From an uncultured Actinomycetes bacterium (GTDB lineage: Bacteria > Actinomycetota > Coriobacteriia > Coriobacteriales > Atopobiaceae), in NCBI GenBank assembly GCA_900314685.1, contig OMWE01000001.1:1-64000 (forward strand): a DNA stretch of 64,000 nucleotides. The letters are read 5' to 3'. This document shows, piece after piece, positions 1 through 8,927 of the stretch (positions are counted from its first letter, which is position 1; every line of letters starts with the position of its first letter). The notes under the pieces are model-generated. The model worked only from the letters and a program-made list of their open reading frames with translations, made no database searches and was not told where the DNA came from. A program made the translations under genes and the position numbers.

Positions 1-1
1 C

Positions 2-412
2 CACCTGCACGGCGAGACCCTCCAGCACCTGCTGGACATCCTGGCCGGCACCGACGTGCGCCTGGTCTACGTGGGCGGCGCGGGCTCCCTCTATGTGAAC
101 CCCGAGCACACCCTGCAGGTCTATCAGACCCCCGACTTCCCGGCTGAGTTCGTGCCCCTGGCCACCGCACAGGTGGGCACCCTGGCTCAGATTCGCCCGG
201 TCAAGGATGTCAAGTGGACCTACATCAGCCCTGCCGGCGACTTCCAGGCCGATGGCGAGCGCACCGGCGAGTACATCCTGGCCGGCGAGGAGCTCACGCT
301 CAACGACCGCGGCGAGTCCATCATCTCCTACGCCGACTACGCCATCGCCCTGGTGGACGAGATCGAGTCCGGCAACCACATCCACGAGCGCATCTCGGTG
401 GTCCGCAAGTAG
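2..412 (+). CDS. NAD(P)H-binding oxidoreductase, COG2910 family (5' truncated)
   Basis: The reading frame is open from the first bases of the window, so the N-terminus and the Rossmann dinucleotide-binding loop lie outside. The visible 136 residues match the C-terminal half of putative NADH-flavin reductases of the COG2910 / NAD(P)H-binding group. Supporting signatures are the VGGAGSLYV strand-loop, the TPDFP segment, WTYISPAGDF, a GERTGEY turn and an ISYADYAIALVDEIE helix near the end. Family members are soluble, short-chain-dehydrogenase-like proteins whose substrates are mostly unknown. The frame ends at TAG 410-412. Family is fairly sure; substrate is not known. Confidence 0.8.
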   Translation, partial: HLHGETLQHLLDILAGTDVRLVYVGGAGSLYVNPEHTLQVYQTPDFPAEFVPLATAQVGTLAQIRPVKDVKWTYISPAGDFQADGERTGEYILAGEELTLNDRGESIISYADYAIALVDEIESGNHIHERISVVRK

Positions 413-445
413 AGCATCCTGGCCACATCAGCAGGAATCATCAAG

Positions 446-490
446 ACACGCGTGGGGCCGCGCCGGCATACGGTACGGTCCCACGTGTGT
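446..490. terminator. Possible hairpin after the COG2910 gene
   Basis: Arms ACACGCGTGGG (446-456) and CCCACGTGTGT (480-490) pair with one mismatch around a 23-nt GC-rich loop. It lies between the plus-strand COG2910 gene and the convergent hepT-like gene, where a terminator is expected. There is no clear T-run on either side, so this may be a weak or Rho-assisted terminator or simply a chance palindrome. Confidence 0.3.
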
Positions 491-554
491 CAGGTGACGG
501 GGGGTCTGTCACGCTTAACAAGGTATGGAGCTGAAGCCGTCCTGTAATGGCTAC

Positions 555-899
555 TTACCCTTGCGCAAGCAATGCCTTGATCTGGTTTGAATATTCAGGC
601 ATATCCTTCAAAGCAATCTCTGCGATTATCTCCCGGTTCGTGCCGTCATAGTCGTGCACGAGTCGATGCCTGGTTCCGGCGATGCGCGACCAGGGAATCT
701 CTGGGTGCGTTGCGCGAAGCTCCTTTGAAATATGAGAGGTAAACTCGCCGACGTTGTAGATCGGAGTTGTAAGGGCCCACTGAGTAAAGCGATCTTCCAG
801 TATCTGTTCGCGGGTAATACCCCGCTCTGAGATCATCTCGCTCAATTCATCAGCGTACTCCATGGCACGCCGTAGGTTTCGCTCATCGTTTGGGCTCAT
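555..899 (-). CDS. HepT-like RNase toxin (DUF86/HEPN family)
   Basis: This 114-residue all-helical protein carries RHRLVHDY near residue 77, which fits the Rx4HxY motif of HEPN/HepT ribonuclease toxins. The length suits the DUF86 family. Its ATG (897-899) overlaps the stop of the upstream nucleotidyltransferase gene in an ATGA arrangement, so the two are translationally coupled, as in MntA/HepT pairs. In characterised pairs HepT cleaves RNA and is silenced when MntA adenylylates the tyrosine of the motif; both partners' key residues are present here. Target RNA and function in this cell are unknown. It could act in phage defence or plasmid-type addiction. Confidence 0.85.
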   Translation of the reverse strand: MSPNDERNLRRAMEYADELSEMISERGITREQILEDRFTQWALTTPIYNVGEFTSHISKELRATHPEIPWSRIAGTRHRLVHDYDGTNREIIAEIALKDMPEYSNQIKALLAQG

Positions 900-1195
900 A
901 CCAGCTTCAGCTCATCTCTCTTCACGGAGCGGTAAAACTCCGAAGCGGGGTTGAGCTCGGATTCCTCGTACACGTCGACCGGCTTGCCCGCCTCCTCATA
1001 GAGGTCCTCGGCTATCGAGAAAACGTCCCTGCGATCAAACGTGGGTCCCCCCAGGACTATGAGGTCGATATCCGAGTCGGGTGTCGCCTCCCCCCTCGCG
1101 TATGAGCCAAAAAGCGATGCCCCGGAGGCGCCATAGCGTTGTAGGATGGGATCGACGAGTCGTGCAAGCTCTTCGATGGTGAAGACGTCGGACAT
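896..1195 (-). CDS. MntA-like nucleotidyltransferase antitoxin
   Basis: This 99-residue minimal nucleotidyltransferase has the signature GS-x10-DxD: GSYARGEATPDSDID. MntA antitoxins use this site to AMPylate the HepT tyrosine. I chose the ATG at 1193-1195 because GGGAGGGGT sits just upstream (1201-1209) and the protein then begins MSDVFTIEEL, as in the family; a longer frame to 1297 adds an unrelated arginine-rich leader. The stop overlaps the hepT-like start by four bases. Antitoxin-first order is usual for the pair. Confidence 0.87.
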   Translation of the reverse strand: MSDVFTIEELARLVDPILQRYGASGASLFGSYARGEATPDSDIDLIVLGGPTFDRRDVFSIAEDLYEEAGKPVDVYEESELNPASEFYRSVKRDELKLV

Positions 1196-1307
1196 ATCGC
1201 ACCCCTCCCGAAAGCCCTTCCGACTGGCATTTTTATAAGTATATCCAAAGCCGCGCGTCCGGCCCGATTGTGCGCTCGATATTGTATTGTCTCTCAACCG
1301 ACTCTGC

Positions 1308-3848
1308 CTAGCCCAGGACCTCGGCGGCGATCTTGGCGGTCTCGTTGGCGTCCTTGGCGTAGTAGTCGGCGCCGACCATCTGGGCGTACTCGGGGTTGAG
1401 CACCGCGCCGCCGACGACGATCCTGCACCAGGGGGCCTGCTCGCGCAGGAGCACGATGGTGTCGGCCATCGACTTGACGGTCGTGGTCATCAGCGCCGAG
1501 AGGCCGCAAAGCAGTACGTGGTCGCGTACGACGGCGTCGACGACAACCTGCGGGTCGACGTCGCGGCCCAGATCGACCACATCGTAGCCGTAGTTCTCGA
1601 GCAGCATTTTCACGATGTTCTTGCCGATGTCGTGGATGTCGCCCTTCACGGTGCAGACGACGATCTTGCCCTTGCTCTCGACCGCCTCGCCGGAGCCCGC
1701 GGTCGCCTGACGGATGGTCTCGAAGCCGGCCTTGGCCGCCTCCGCCGACGCCATCAGCTGCGGCAGGAAGAAGACCCCCTTCTCAAACCGGTCGCCCACC
1801 TCGTCGAGCGCGGGGATGAGCACCTCGTTTATCGCGTACATCGCGTCGTGCTCGGCCATGATCTGGTCCACGAGCTCGGGAATCGGCCCCTTGCGCCCTT
1901 CGAGCACGAAGCCGACCGCGCGCTCCTCGGGCGTCTTGGCGGAAGCGTTGCCGTCCGCTTGTGCCGCGCCTGCATTCGCGGTGCCTGCAGCGGCGGTACC
2001 CGCAGGGGCAGCTCCCGCGGCAGCGGTACCCGCGCCAGCCGCGGCGGGCACCCCGTCCTTGCGGTCGGCATAGGCGCGCACGTAATCCTGCGCCGCCTCG
2101 TCCTCGCCGGTCAGCACGCGCCATGAGGCGTAGACGTCCATCAGGCGCTGGTTGGTAGGGTTGACGATGCCCATATCGAGGCCGGCCGCAAAGGCCGCCG
2201 CCAAGAAGGTCGCATTGACCAGCGGGCGGAAGGGCAGGCCAAAGCTGATGTTGGACACACCCAGCACCGTGCGCACGCCGGGTAGCTCGCGCTTGACCAG
2301 GGCGATGCCGTCGAGGATCTTGCGCGGGACGGTCTGGTCGGTCGAGGCGGCCATGGCCAGGCAGTCGATCACGATGTCGCGGCGGGGGATGCCGTAGGAC
2401 TCGGCCTCGGATACGATGCGGCGCGCGATCTCGAGACGGCCCTCGGCGGTCGCCGGGATGCCGTCCTCGTCTATCGTGAGGCCGACGATCGCGCAGCCGT
2501 AGTGCGCCGCGATGGGCAGCACGGCGTCCATGATCTCGTGCTTGCCGTTGGTCGAGTTGATGAGGGGCTTGCCGGGATATTTGCGCACGACGTTCTCGAC
2601 CGCCGCTGGGTCGGCGGAGTCGATCTGCAGCGGCAGACGCGTGACCCCCTGCAGCTCCACCACCAGCTGATCGAGCACCGCAGCCTCGTCGATTTCGGGA
2701 AGACCCGCGTTGACGTCGAGGATCTGCGCGCCGGCCTCGGCCTGCTTGAGCGCCTCCCCCATCACATAGTCGTGGTTGCCCGTGCGCAGGGCCTCCTTCA
2801 TGCGCTTCTTGCCCGTGGGGTTGATGCGCTCGCCGATCACGCCGACATGCCCCATCGGCATCGCGAAGAGCTCCTGCGAGCTCGCCACGCGGAAGTCGTC
2901 GCGACGCACGCGCGGCGCAGGGGTCCGCCCCTCGAGCAGGGCGCGCTCGCCGCGGGTGAAGTCGGGGGTCGTGCCGCAGCAGCCGCCGATCACGGTGACG
3001 CCGGCGTCGAGCATCCCCTCGACCGCCGCGCAGAACTCATCCGGCGTGATGTCGTAGACGGTGCGCCCGTCTTCCTCGCGGGGCAGGCCGGCGTTGGCCT
3101 GGGCCATCACGGGGCAGTCGGCCCACGGGAGCATGCGCTCGACCAGCGGCGCGACGTCCGCGGGGCCCAGCGAGCAGTTGATGCCGAGGACGTCCACACC
3201 CAGCGAGCTCATCGTGACGGCGGCGACCTCGGGTGTCGTGCCGAGGAAGGTGCGTCCGTCCTCGCCGAAGGTCATGGTGGCAAAGATCGGCAGGTCGGAC
3301 TGCTCCTTGGCCGCCAGGATCGCCGCCTTCATCTCGGACAGGTCGGCCATGGTCTCGATGATGAAGAAGTCCGCTCCCGCCGCGTCGGCCGCACGCACCT
3401 GCTGGGCAAAGAGCTCGTAGGCCTCGTCGAAGGGCAGCGTGCCCATAGGCTGCAGCAGGGCGCCGGTCGGGCCGATGTCGGCGGCGACGTAGCGGACACC
3501 CGACGCGCGGGCGCAGCTCACGGCCGCGGCAAAGATCTCGGCGACCTTTTCCTCGCTGCCGAACTTGAGGGCGTTGGCGCCGAAGGTATTGGTGCTCGCC
3601 ACGTCCGCGCCGGCCTCGGTGTACGCCCGGTGGATGTCCGTGATCTGATCGGGGTTGGTGAGGTTGAGCAGTTCGGGCAGCTCGCCGGCCGCGAGGCCGC
3701 GCGCCTGGAGCTGCGTGCCCATCGCCCCGTCGAAGAGCAGGAACTCCTCGCCGTCGAGCACGCGCTGGAGCCGATCGTCGGCGACGCGCAGCGTGCGGCG
3801 GCAGTGCAGGCGGGCGGGTGACTGAAAGCTCGTATCGACGTCAGCCAT
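1308..3848 (-). CDS. metH: Cobalamin-dependent methionine synthase lacking the reactivation domain
   Basis: This 846-residue enzyme transfers a methyl group from methyltetrahydrofolate through cobalamin to homocysteine. Domains in order: the homocysteine/betaine-type barrel (about 30-310, zinc cysteines at NCS near 225 and GGCCG near 288-292), the pterin-binding barrel (about 320-580, GERINPTGKKR), a cap, and the B12 domain with DIHDIG at 737-742, whose His739 is the predicted lower cobalt ligand. It stops after the B12 domain at about two thirds of the E. coli MetH length. The missing reactivation domain is encoded by the gene directly upstream, with an 8-bp overlap. An Ala/Gly/Thr-rich linker of about 45 residues before the cap is unusual. 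It is third in a metF-activation-metH operon. Confidence 0.95.
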   Translation of the reverse strand: MADVDTSFQSPARLHCRRTLRVADDRLQRVLDGEEFLLFDGAMGTQLQARGLAAGELPELLNLTNPDQITDIHRAYTEAGADVASTNTFGANALKFGSEEKVAEIFAAAVSCARASGVRYVAADIGPTGALLQPMGTLPFDEAYELFAQQVRAADAAGADFFIIETMADLSEMKAAILAAKEQSDLPIFATMTFGEDGRTFLGTTPEVAAVTMSSLGVDVLGINCSLGPADVAPLVERMLPWADCPVMAQANAGLPREEDGRTVYDITPDEFCAAVEGMLDAGVTVIGGCCGTTPDFTRGERALLEGRTPAPRVRRDDFRVASSQELFAMPMGHVGVIGERINPTGKKRMKEALRTGNHDYVMGEALKQAEAGAQILDVNAGLPEIDEAAVLDQLVVELQGVTRLPLQIDSADPAAVENVVRKYPGKPLINSTNGKHEIMDAVLPIAAHYGCAIVGLTIDEDGIPATAEGRLEIARRIVSEAESYGIPRRDIVIDCLAMAASTDQTVPRKILDGIALVKRELPGVRTVLGVSNISFGLPFRPLVNATFLAAAFAAGLDMGIVNPTNQRLMDVYASWRVLTGEDEAAQDYVRAYADRKDGVPAAAGAGTAAAGAAPAGTAAAGTANAGAAQADGNASAKTPEERAVGFVLEGRKGPIPELVDQIMAEHDAMYAINEVLIPALDEVGDRFEKGVFFLPQLMASAEAAKAGFETIRQATAGSGEAVESKGKIVVCTVKGDIHDIGKNIVKMLLENYGYDVVDLGRDVDPQVVVDAVVRDHVLLCGLSALMTTTVKSMADTIVLLREQAPWCRIVVGGAVLNPEYAQMVGADYYAKDANETAKIAAEVLG

Positions 3849-4545
3849 GACAGGTCCTTCCGGAGGCGCGGATCGTGCAGAATTCTCTGCAGTAGCAATA
3901 CTGACAGGTCACCTTGCGGCTCGCCTGCGGTTCTGTGAAAAACCCGATAACCGCCGTGACGCTCTTGGTCGGCACCATGAGGTTCGTCGGCGTGAGGGTG
4001 ATGCCCAGCTGACGGGTAGCGTCCAGCGTGCGGAGGACAACCGGCTGGATATCGAGCGGCAGGTCGCCGTAGCCGGGGCTGAACCGCCAGTTCACGTACT
4101 GCCCGCGCGAGGCGGCCTCACCCACCAGGCGGGCCTCCACCGCATCGGCCGCGCGCTCGACCAGCGTGGACCCCGCCACGTCAAAGACGGTCTGTGCGAG
4201 CGGATCGGTCAGCGACAGGCGACGGATCTCCTGATCGATACCCATGCCGGCCGTGACGGCAAAGACGCCCACCGCCACCGCCCCCGCCAGGTGCTCCGCG
4301 ATGTCATGCCCGCGCAAGACAAGGGCGGTCCCCGCCAAACGCACGACGGGCTCGTCGCCCCCGTCGCGCCCGGCTATCTCAAAAACACGCCAGACGCCGC
4401 GCGGACGGCCGACCTCGAGCGCGCGCGCCATGCCCTCGTCGATGCGGGCGTCAAGCTCGGGCGAGATCTCCTGCCCGGCATAGCCGAGGTAGCGCAGCAC
4501 CTCGCTTCGGTCGAGCGAGGTTATGGTGAAGCTCTCGACCGCCAT
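3841..4545 (-). CDS. Methionine synthase reactivation-domain protein (split MetH)
   Basis: This 234-residue protein resembles the stand-alone 'vitamin B12 dependent methionine synthase, activation domain' family. Such proteins supply in trans the AdoMet-dependent reductive reactivation of oxidised cob(II)alamin that E. coli MetH performs with its own C-terminus. The C-terminus ends in a cysteine cluster (CQYCYCREFC, then one more Cys), also common in anaerobe homologues and probably a metal site. It sits 10 bp after metF and overlaps metH by 8 bp, so the three are co-translated in order. Confidence 0.88.
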   Translation of the reverse strand: MAVESFTITSLDRSEVLRYLGYAGQEISPELDARIDEGMARALEVGRPRGVWRVFEIAGRDGGDEPVVRLAGTALVLRGHDIAEHLAGAVAVGVFAVTAGMGIDQEIRRLSLTDPLAQTVFDVAGSTLVERAADAVEARLVGEAASRGQYVNWRFSPGYGDLPLDIQPVVLRTLDATRQLGITLTPTNLMVPTKSVTAVIGFFTEPQASRKVTCQYCYCREFCTIRASGRTCHG

Positions 4546-4555
4546 AAGCGTCAGC

Positions 4556-5419
4556 CTACTCGGCCAGATAGCCGCAGGTCACAAGCGCGTCGTGCACCGC
4601 CGTGGCCACGCTCGGACGGTTCATCGTGTAGATGTGCAGGCCGTCCACGCCATTGACCGCGAGGTCCACGAGCTGCTCGCAGGCGTACTCCACACCCGCC
4701 TGGCGCTGGGCATCCGGGTCGTCACCTGCCGCCACCAGACGCTTGATGACCGCCGAGGGGATCGAGGCACCGCAGGTGAAAGACATGCGCTGGATCTGCT
4801 TGACGCTGGTAAAGGGCATGATGCCCACCGAGATCGGCAGCTTGATGCGGGCGCGGTCGCACGCCTCGCGGAAGCGGTAGAAGTACTCGTTGTCAAAGAA
4901 GAGCTGAGAAACGAGGAAGTCTGCGCCGGCGTCCTGCTTTTCCTTGAGGTGCTCGACCGAGGTCTTGAAGTCCGGGCACTCGACGTGGCCCTCGGGGTAG
5001 CAGGCCGCACCGATGCAGAGGCCGGAGTCCTTGAGGTAGACGATGAGGTCCTTGGCGTAGGTGAAGTCCTTGACCTCGCGGCCCGGACCGTGGTCGCCGC
5101 GCAGGGCGAGCACGTTCTCGACGCCGAGCTCCTTGAGCTGGGAGATATACGCGTCGACGTCCGCCTTAGTCGACCCCATGCAGGTCAGGTGCGCGAGGGC
5201 GTTGGTCTTGCCCGCGCTCTGGATGCGGCCAGCGATCGCGGCCGTCGCGGACGAGTTGCCGCTGCCGCCGGCGGAGAAGGTCACCGAGATCCAGTCGGGG
5301 TGGCAGTCGGCGAGCTTGCCTGCCACGTCGGTCGCCTCCTCTACAGGCAGGTCGCCCTTGGGCGGGAAGATCTCAAAAGAAAAGCTCTGCTTCGTGGCCA
5401 TGATGTCATCGATGCGCAT
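4556..5419 (-). CDS. metF: 5,10-methylenetetrahydrofolate reductase
   Basis: This 287-residue TIM-barrel flavoprotein reduces methylene-THF to methyl-THF, the methyl donor for the downstream MetH. The family start SFEIFPPKGD, the internal ALRGDHG and the VSQLFFDN segment are all present, and length matches bacterial MetF. The ATG at 5419 is preceded by GGGAGGC about 8 nt upstream; a second in-frame ATG six codons later is possible. It opens the methionine operon. The 130-bp upstream gap is too short for a full cobalamin riboswitch and none is visible. Confidence 0.95.
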   Translation of the reverse strand: MRIDDIMATKQSFSFEIFPPKGDLPVEEATDVAGKLADCHPDWISVTFSAGGSGNSSATAAIAGRIQSAGKTNALAHLTCMGSTKADVDAYISQLKELGVENVLALRGDHGPGREVKDFTYAKDLIVYLKDSGLCIGAACYPEGHVECPDFKTSVEHLKEKQDAGADFLVSQLFFDNEYFYRFREACDRARIKLPISVGIMPFTSVKQIQRMSFTCGASIPSAVIKRLVAAGDDPDAQRQAGVEYACEQLVDLAVNGVDGLHIYTMNRPSVATAVHDALVTCGYLAE

Positions 5420-5552
5420 GGTCGGTGCCTCCCTATTCGCCAGTCAGCGGCAAAAACATCGCGTAGCTCCAAAACACTAGCACGAGTTTGCCCCGATGGC
5501 ACGCAGGTTGCCTATCATCAAGGTAGGAATTCACCCACAGAAAGGACCCACC

Positions 5553-6206
5553 ATGATCGACGCCGCAATCTTTGATATGGATGGCCTGATGTTCGACACC
5601 CAGCGCCTCTACGACCAAATGTGGGAGCCCGCCTGCGCCGAGCAGGGCGTGCCCTGCATCCGCGGGATGGTCGAAGACACCCGCGGCACCAACGGCGAGA
5701 ACATGTGGGCGGCCATCCGCAAGTACTACGGCGACAAGGTGGATCCCGCCGAGCTCTGGGCGTCCAACAAGCGTCACACCTTTGCCTCGCTCGACAAGTA
5801 CGTCCCCAAGCGTCCGGGCCTAGACGAGCTTTTGACCTGGCTCGACGAGCACAACGTACCCATGGCCGTCGCCTCCTCCACCGAGCGCGAGCATGTGCTG
5901 CGCAACCTCGAGGTCGCCGGCGTGACCCGCTACTTCAGCGCCGTCATCTGCGGCGACATGGTCTCCGTCTCCAAGCCCGATCCCGAGACCTTCCTCGTGG
6001 CGGCGCGCGAGCTGGGTGTAGAACCGGCGCACTCGCTCGTGCTCGAGGACGCCTACAACGGCGTGCGCGCCGGCCATGCGGGCGGCTTCATCACCGTGAT
6101 GGTCCCCGACGTAGCCCCCGTCACCGACGAGATGCGAGAGAAGGCCGACGCGATCTGCGACAGCCTGCTCGATGTCCGCAACCTGCTCGAGGCCGGCAAG
6201 CTGTAG
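5553..6206 (+). CDS. HAD-superfamily phosphatase, beta-phosphoglucomutase/YcjU-like
   Basis: This 217-residue HAD hydrolase opens with DMDGLMFD, giving the nucleophile Asp and the acid/base Asp. It has a helical cap, the VASST motif II, Lys in SKPDPETF (motif III) and a LEDAYNGVRA motif IV. Cap type and size fit subfamily IA enzymes that act on small phosphorylated sugars or serve as generic phosphatases. The start at 5553 has AGAAAGGA upstream and leaves the family N-terminus intact; upstream in-frame codons lack such support. It stands alone, divergent from metF and convergent with the helicase gene, whose stop is 4 bp away. Substrate cannot be told. Confidence 0.85.
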   Translation: MIDAAIFDMDGLMFDTQRLYDQMWEPACAEQGVPCIRGMVEDTRGTNGENMWAAIRKYYGDKVDPAELWASNKRHTFASLDKYVPKRPGLDELLTWLDEHNVPMAVASSTEREHVLRNLEVAGVTRYFSAVICGDMVSVSKPDPETFLVAARELGVEPAHSLVLEDAYNGVRAGHAGGFITVMVPDVAPVTDEMREKADAICDSLLDVRNLLEAGKL

Positions 6207-6210
6207 CGCG

Positions 6211-8643
6211 CTATGCCGGCAGCTCCGGCTGGTCGGGCAGACCGCACCACTGGCGCACGCGACGCAGCATACCGGCGATGTCGAGCACGCCGTAGGCAAA
6301 ACCCTTGCGCACCAGCTCCTCAGGTACGTATTCGTCGTACTTGTCAAAGACGGGCACCTCGCCCGGGTAGAGCAGCTCCATGGGATCGAGCGGCAAGGTA
6401 GCCTGCTCTGCCAGTACGTCCACGAACCGTTGCGCGTCCGCCTGCATACGGAACTGCAGGAAGTAGGGCCGGCTTGAGTCGAGTCCTTTGAGTCCCAGCT
6501 CCGCCGCGCAACGCACTTTGAGGAACCGCTCAAGCGCGAGGAACGCGTAGCTCCCCAGCCAGGGGAAGAGGGCCCAGGAGTCGCCGCCGATGTTGATGAG
6601 CGGGGCCCGGAGCATGCCCGCGGCACGTGCGGTGTCACGCGCCTGTGCGAGACGGGCGCGGGCATTGGGCATCAGGTAGGGATAGACGTCGTCCTCCGCG
6701 AGGACGCGCGCCATGCGTTCGAGGATGTGGGTATGGATGTCGCCCGGGCACTCGCCGAAATATGCGGGCACCTGGCCTTTGACCTGCGTGCAGTAGACAA
6801 GGTGGCGCTTGTGGTCGACCTCCTCGACGAGCCATGTGGCGCCGGCGATCGCAATCTTCTCCCCCACGGGCGGCGGCATGACCGTGGTGCCGAGCTCCTG
6901 GCTCTCGCTGCGGACCGTATACTCCTCGCTCTCGACAAAGACGCCGTAGAAGCGGTAGTTGTTCACGACGCGCTCGCCCGCCAGACCGACGATCAGGCCG
7001 CCCTCCTCCGTCTGCTGGATCTGCTCGGTATCGATCAGGTAGTGAAGCAGGACGCGGTAGTCGTCAGTCGACACGCGGTGGAAGGGGCTCAGCGTGAGCA
7101 CGCGCGTCGCAAGCTCGGCCGGGCTCATCTCGCCGCCCGAGGCCAGCGTGGCCATGGTCTGATGGTAGAGCAGGCTGAAAGGCAGGCGGTCCAGGCGTGG
7201 CGGCTCGACCCAGCGTTCCTCCAGGTAGAGCTGGACGAGGGCGATGCCCTGCAGGAGCTTCCAGGGGATGGTTTCGCCCAGGGTCGAGCGCGGCTCGGGC
7301 GGTTCCTCGCGCATAACGAACCACATCTCGGGCGGCGTGCCGCGTCGGCCCGTGCGGCCCATGCGCTGCAGAAAGCTCGACACCGTAAAGGGGGCGTCGA
7401 TCTGGAAGGCACGCTCGAGGCGGCCGATATCGATGCCCAGCTCGAGCGTGGAGGTCGTCACCGTGGTAAGTGCGGTCTCCTCGTCCTTCATGAGGTCCTC
7501 GGCGGACTCGCGCAGCGGGGCCGAGAGGTTGCCGTGGTGGATGAGGAAGCGGTCGGGCTCGTGATTGGCCTCGCAGTAGGAGCGCAGGGTCGTCGTGACG
7601 GCCTCGGCGTCCTCGCGGGAGTTGGCGAAAATCAGGCACTTGCGGCCGCGCGTATGCTCGAAGATGTACCCCAATCCCGGGTCGGCGAGTGCAGGCGCCT
7701 GATCTGTCTTGCCCTCGTACTGGGGGCTGCCGACGGCGTCGCCCAAGCCAGCAGCGCCCGGACCGGCAGCGCTCCCCATTCCGCCAGCGTCGTCCCGTGC
7801 TCCGCTGGCGTCGCCCAACGCCTCGGGCGCCGTATCGATATCCACCGTCGCAGCAGGCTCCTCGGCGTCTGCGGCAGATGCCCTCGCGCGCGCCACGCCC
7901 TTCTTCGCCCCGTAGACATCGTCGGTCGCCTGGCGGTCGCTGATGTAGAAGTGCTCCATCGAGAGGCGCCAGCGTTGGCCTTTGTCATCGATACGGGGGA
8001 TGACCGTGTTGCGTCCCGTGCCCGCCGCGAGGAACTCGCCCGTGCGCTCCGGGTCACCCACCGTGGCGGAGAGGCCGATGCGGCGCGGGTTGACCCCGGC
8101 CATGCGTGACAGGCGCTCGATCACGCAGAGGGTCTGCCCGCCGCGGTCACCGCGCATCAGGGAGTGAACCTCGTCGATCACGACGAAGCGCAGGTCGCCA
8201 AAGAGGCGCGGGACAGCCGAGTGCTTGTGGAGCAGCATGGACTCCAGCGACTCGGGCGTGATCTGCAGGATGCCCGAGGGGTGCTTCATCATCTTGGCCT
8301 TGCGCGAGGCGGCCACGTCGCCGTGCCAGCGCCAGACGGGGATGTCCCCCTCCTCGCAGAGGTCGGTCAGACGGCCGAACTGGTCGTTGATCAGCGCCTT
8401 GAGCGGGCCGACGTAAAGGGCGCCGATGCTGGCGGGCGGGTCTTCCGCAAGCAGGGTGAGAATCGGGAAGAAGGCCGCCTCCGTCTTGCCCGAGGCGGTC
8501 GAGGCGCATAGCAGCACATTGTCCTCGGTATTGAAGATCGCATCGCCCGCCGCCACCTGCACGCCGCGCAGTGACTGCCAGCCGTTGCGGTAGATGAAGT
8601 CCTGAACAAAGGGTGCGTATCGCTCAAAGACGTCCATAATCAT
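6211..8643 (-). CDS. Lhr/BrxHI-like superfamily 2 helicase
   Basis: This DEAD/DEAH-type helicase of about 810 residues has motif I ASTASGKT (47-54), DEVH (157-160), SAT (192-194) and motif VI QRMGRTGRRG, followed by a long Lhr-like C-terminal half. It resembles the Lhr-type helicases called BrxHI in some BREX loci and those found beside TerB_N proteins. An Ala/Gly/Asp-rich insert of about 70 residues (about 250-320) separates the RecA-like lobes and is probably disordered. The preceding small gene ends inside its start region (ATGA at 8640-8643); GAGGG spacing favours the third codon, ATG 8637, as the true start. The ATPase and TerB genes it normally accompanies lie about 8 kb upstream on the same strand. 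It probably unwinds or remodels DNA. Confidence 0.88.
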   Translation of the reverse strand: MIMDVFERYAPFVQDFIYRNGWQSLRGVQVAAGDAIFNTEDNVLLCASTASGKTEAAFFPILTLLAEDPPASIGALYVGPLKALINDQFGRLTDLCEEGDIPVWRWHGDVAASRKAKMMKHPSGILQITPESLESMLLHKHSAVPRLFGDLRFVVIDEVHSLMRGDRGGQTLCVIERLSRMAGVNPRRIGLSATVGDPERTGEFLAAGTGRNTVIPRIDDKGQRWRLSMEHFYISDRQATDDVYGAKKGVARARASAADAEEPAATVDIDTAPEALGDASGARDDAGGMGSAAGPGAAGLGDAVGSPQYEGKTDQAPALADPGLGYIFEHTRGRKCLIFANSREDAEAVTTTLRSYCEANHEPDRFLIHHGNLSAPLRESAEDLMKDEETALTTVTTSTLELGIDIGRLERAFQIDAPFTVSSFLQRMGRTGRRGTPPEMWFVMREEPPEPRSTLGETIPWKLLQGIALVQLYLEERWVEPPRLDRLPFSLLYHQTMATLASGGEMSPAELATRVLTLSPFHRVSTDDYRVLLHYLIDTEQIQQTEEGGLIVGLAGERVVNNYRFYGVFVESEEYTVRSESQELGTTVMPPPVGEKIAIAGATWLVEEVDHKRHLVYCTQVKGQVPAYFGECPGDIHTHILERMARVLAEDDVYPYLMPNARARLAQARDTARAAGMLRAPLINIGGDSWALFPWLGSYAFLALERFLKVRCAAELGLKGLDSSRPYFLQFRMQADAQRFVDVLAEQATLPLDPMELLYPGEVPVFDKYDEYVPEELVRKGFAYGVLDIAGMLRRVRQWCGLPDQPELPA

Positions 8644-8927
8644 CCCTCGGCAGTCAATGTCTGGTCCTCATTGACATCGCGCTCCATAAGCAGGCGTAAT
8701 CTTTGGGATTTCGTCTCCCCTTCTTTTTTTGCTTTTTTCTCAAAAGCGAGCACCAGGGACTCCGGGGCTCTGCAGCCGATACTTCTGAGAGGCTCATTAC
8801 TTATGCGTGGCCTACCCATTACAACGCGGGTCATCTTGCCTGGAAGCTCGCCGCGGTCAAAGGCATCGGCGATGGCATCCATCATCTCATCGGTTATCTC
8901 AACGCCGCTTTTTGTGACAATGCTCAT
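8640..8927 (-). CDS. Small antitoxin-like protein coupled to the helicase gene
   Basis: This 95-residue protein has an N-terminal helical part (DEMMDAIADAFDRGELPG), a central VVMGRPRISNEPLRSIGCRAPESLV segment and a charged C-terminal helix. The layout resembles DNA-binding antitoxins with a ribbon-helix-helix core (REPS followed by helices), but I cannot name a family. It overlaps the preceding small gene (ATGA 8924-8927) and the helicase start (ATGA 8640-8643), so three genes are translationally chained. It is either the antitoxin of a small pair or an accessory subunit of the helicase. Confidence 0.55.
   Translation of the reverse strand: MSIVTKSGVEITDEMMDAIADAFDRGELPGKMTRVVMGRPRISNEPLRSIGCRAPESLVLAFEKKAKKEGETKSQRLRLLMERDVNEDQTLTAEG

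Noticed and set aside
1287-2126. Long plus-strand open frame opposite metH
   Set aside because: It is a shadow of metH in GC-rich DNA; its translation is Arg/His/Val-rich and matches no family.
5420-5552. Cobalamin or SAM riboswitch before metF
   Set aside because: Only about 130 bp and no B12 box or SAM-motif helices are visible.
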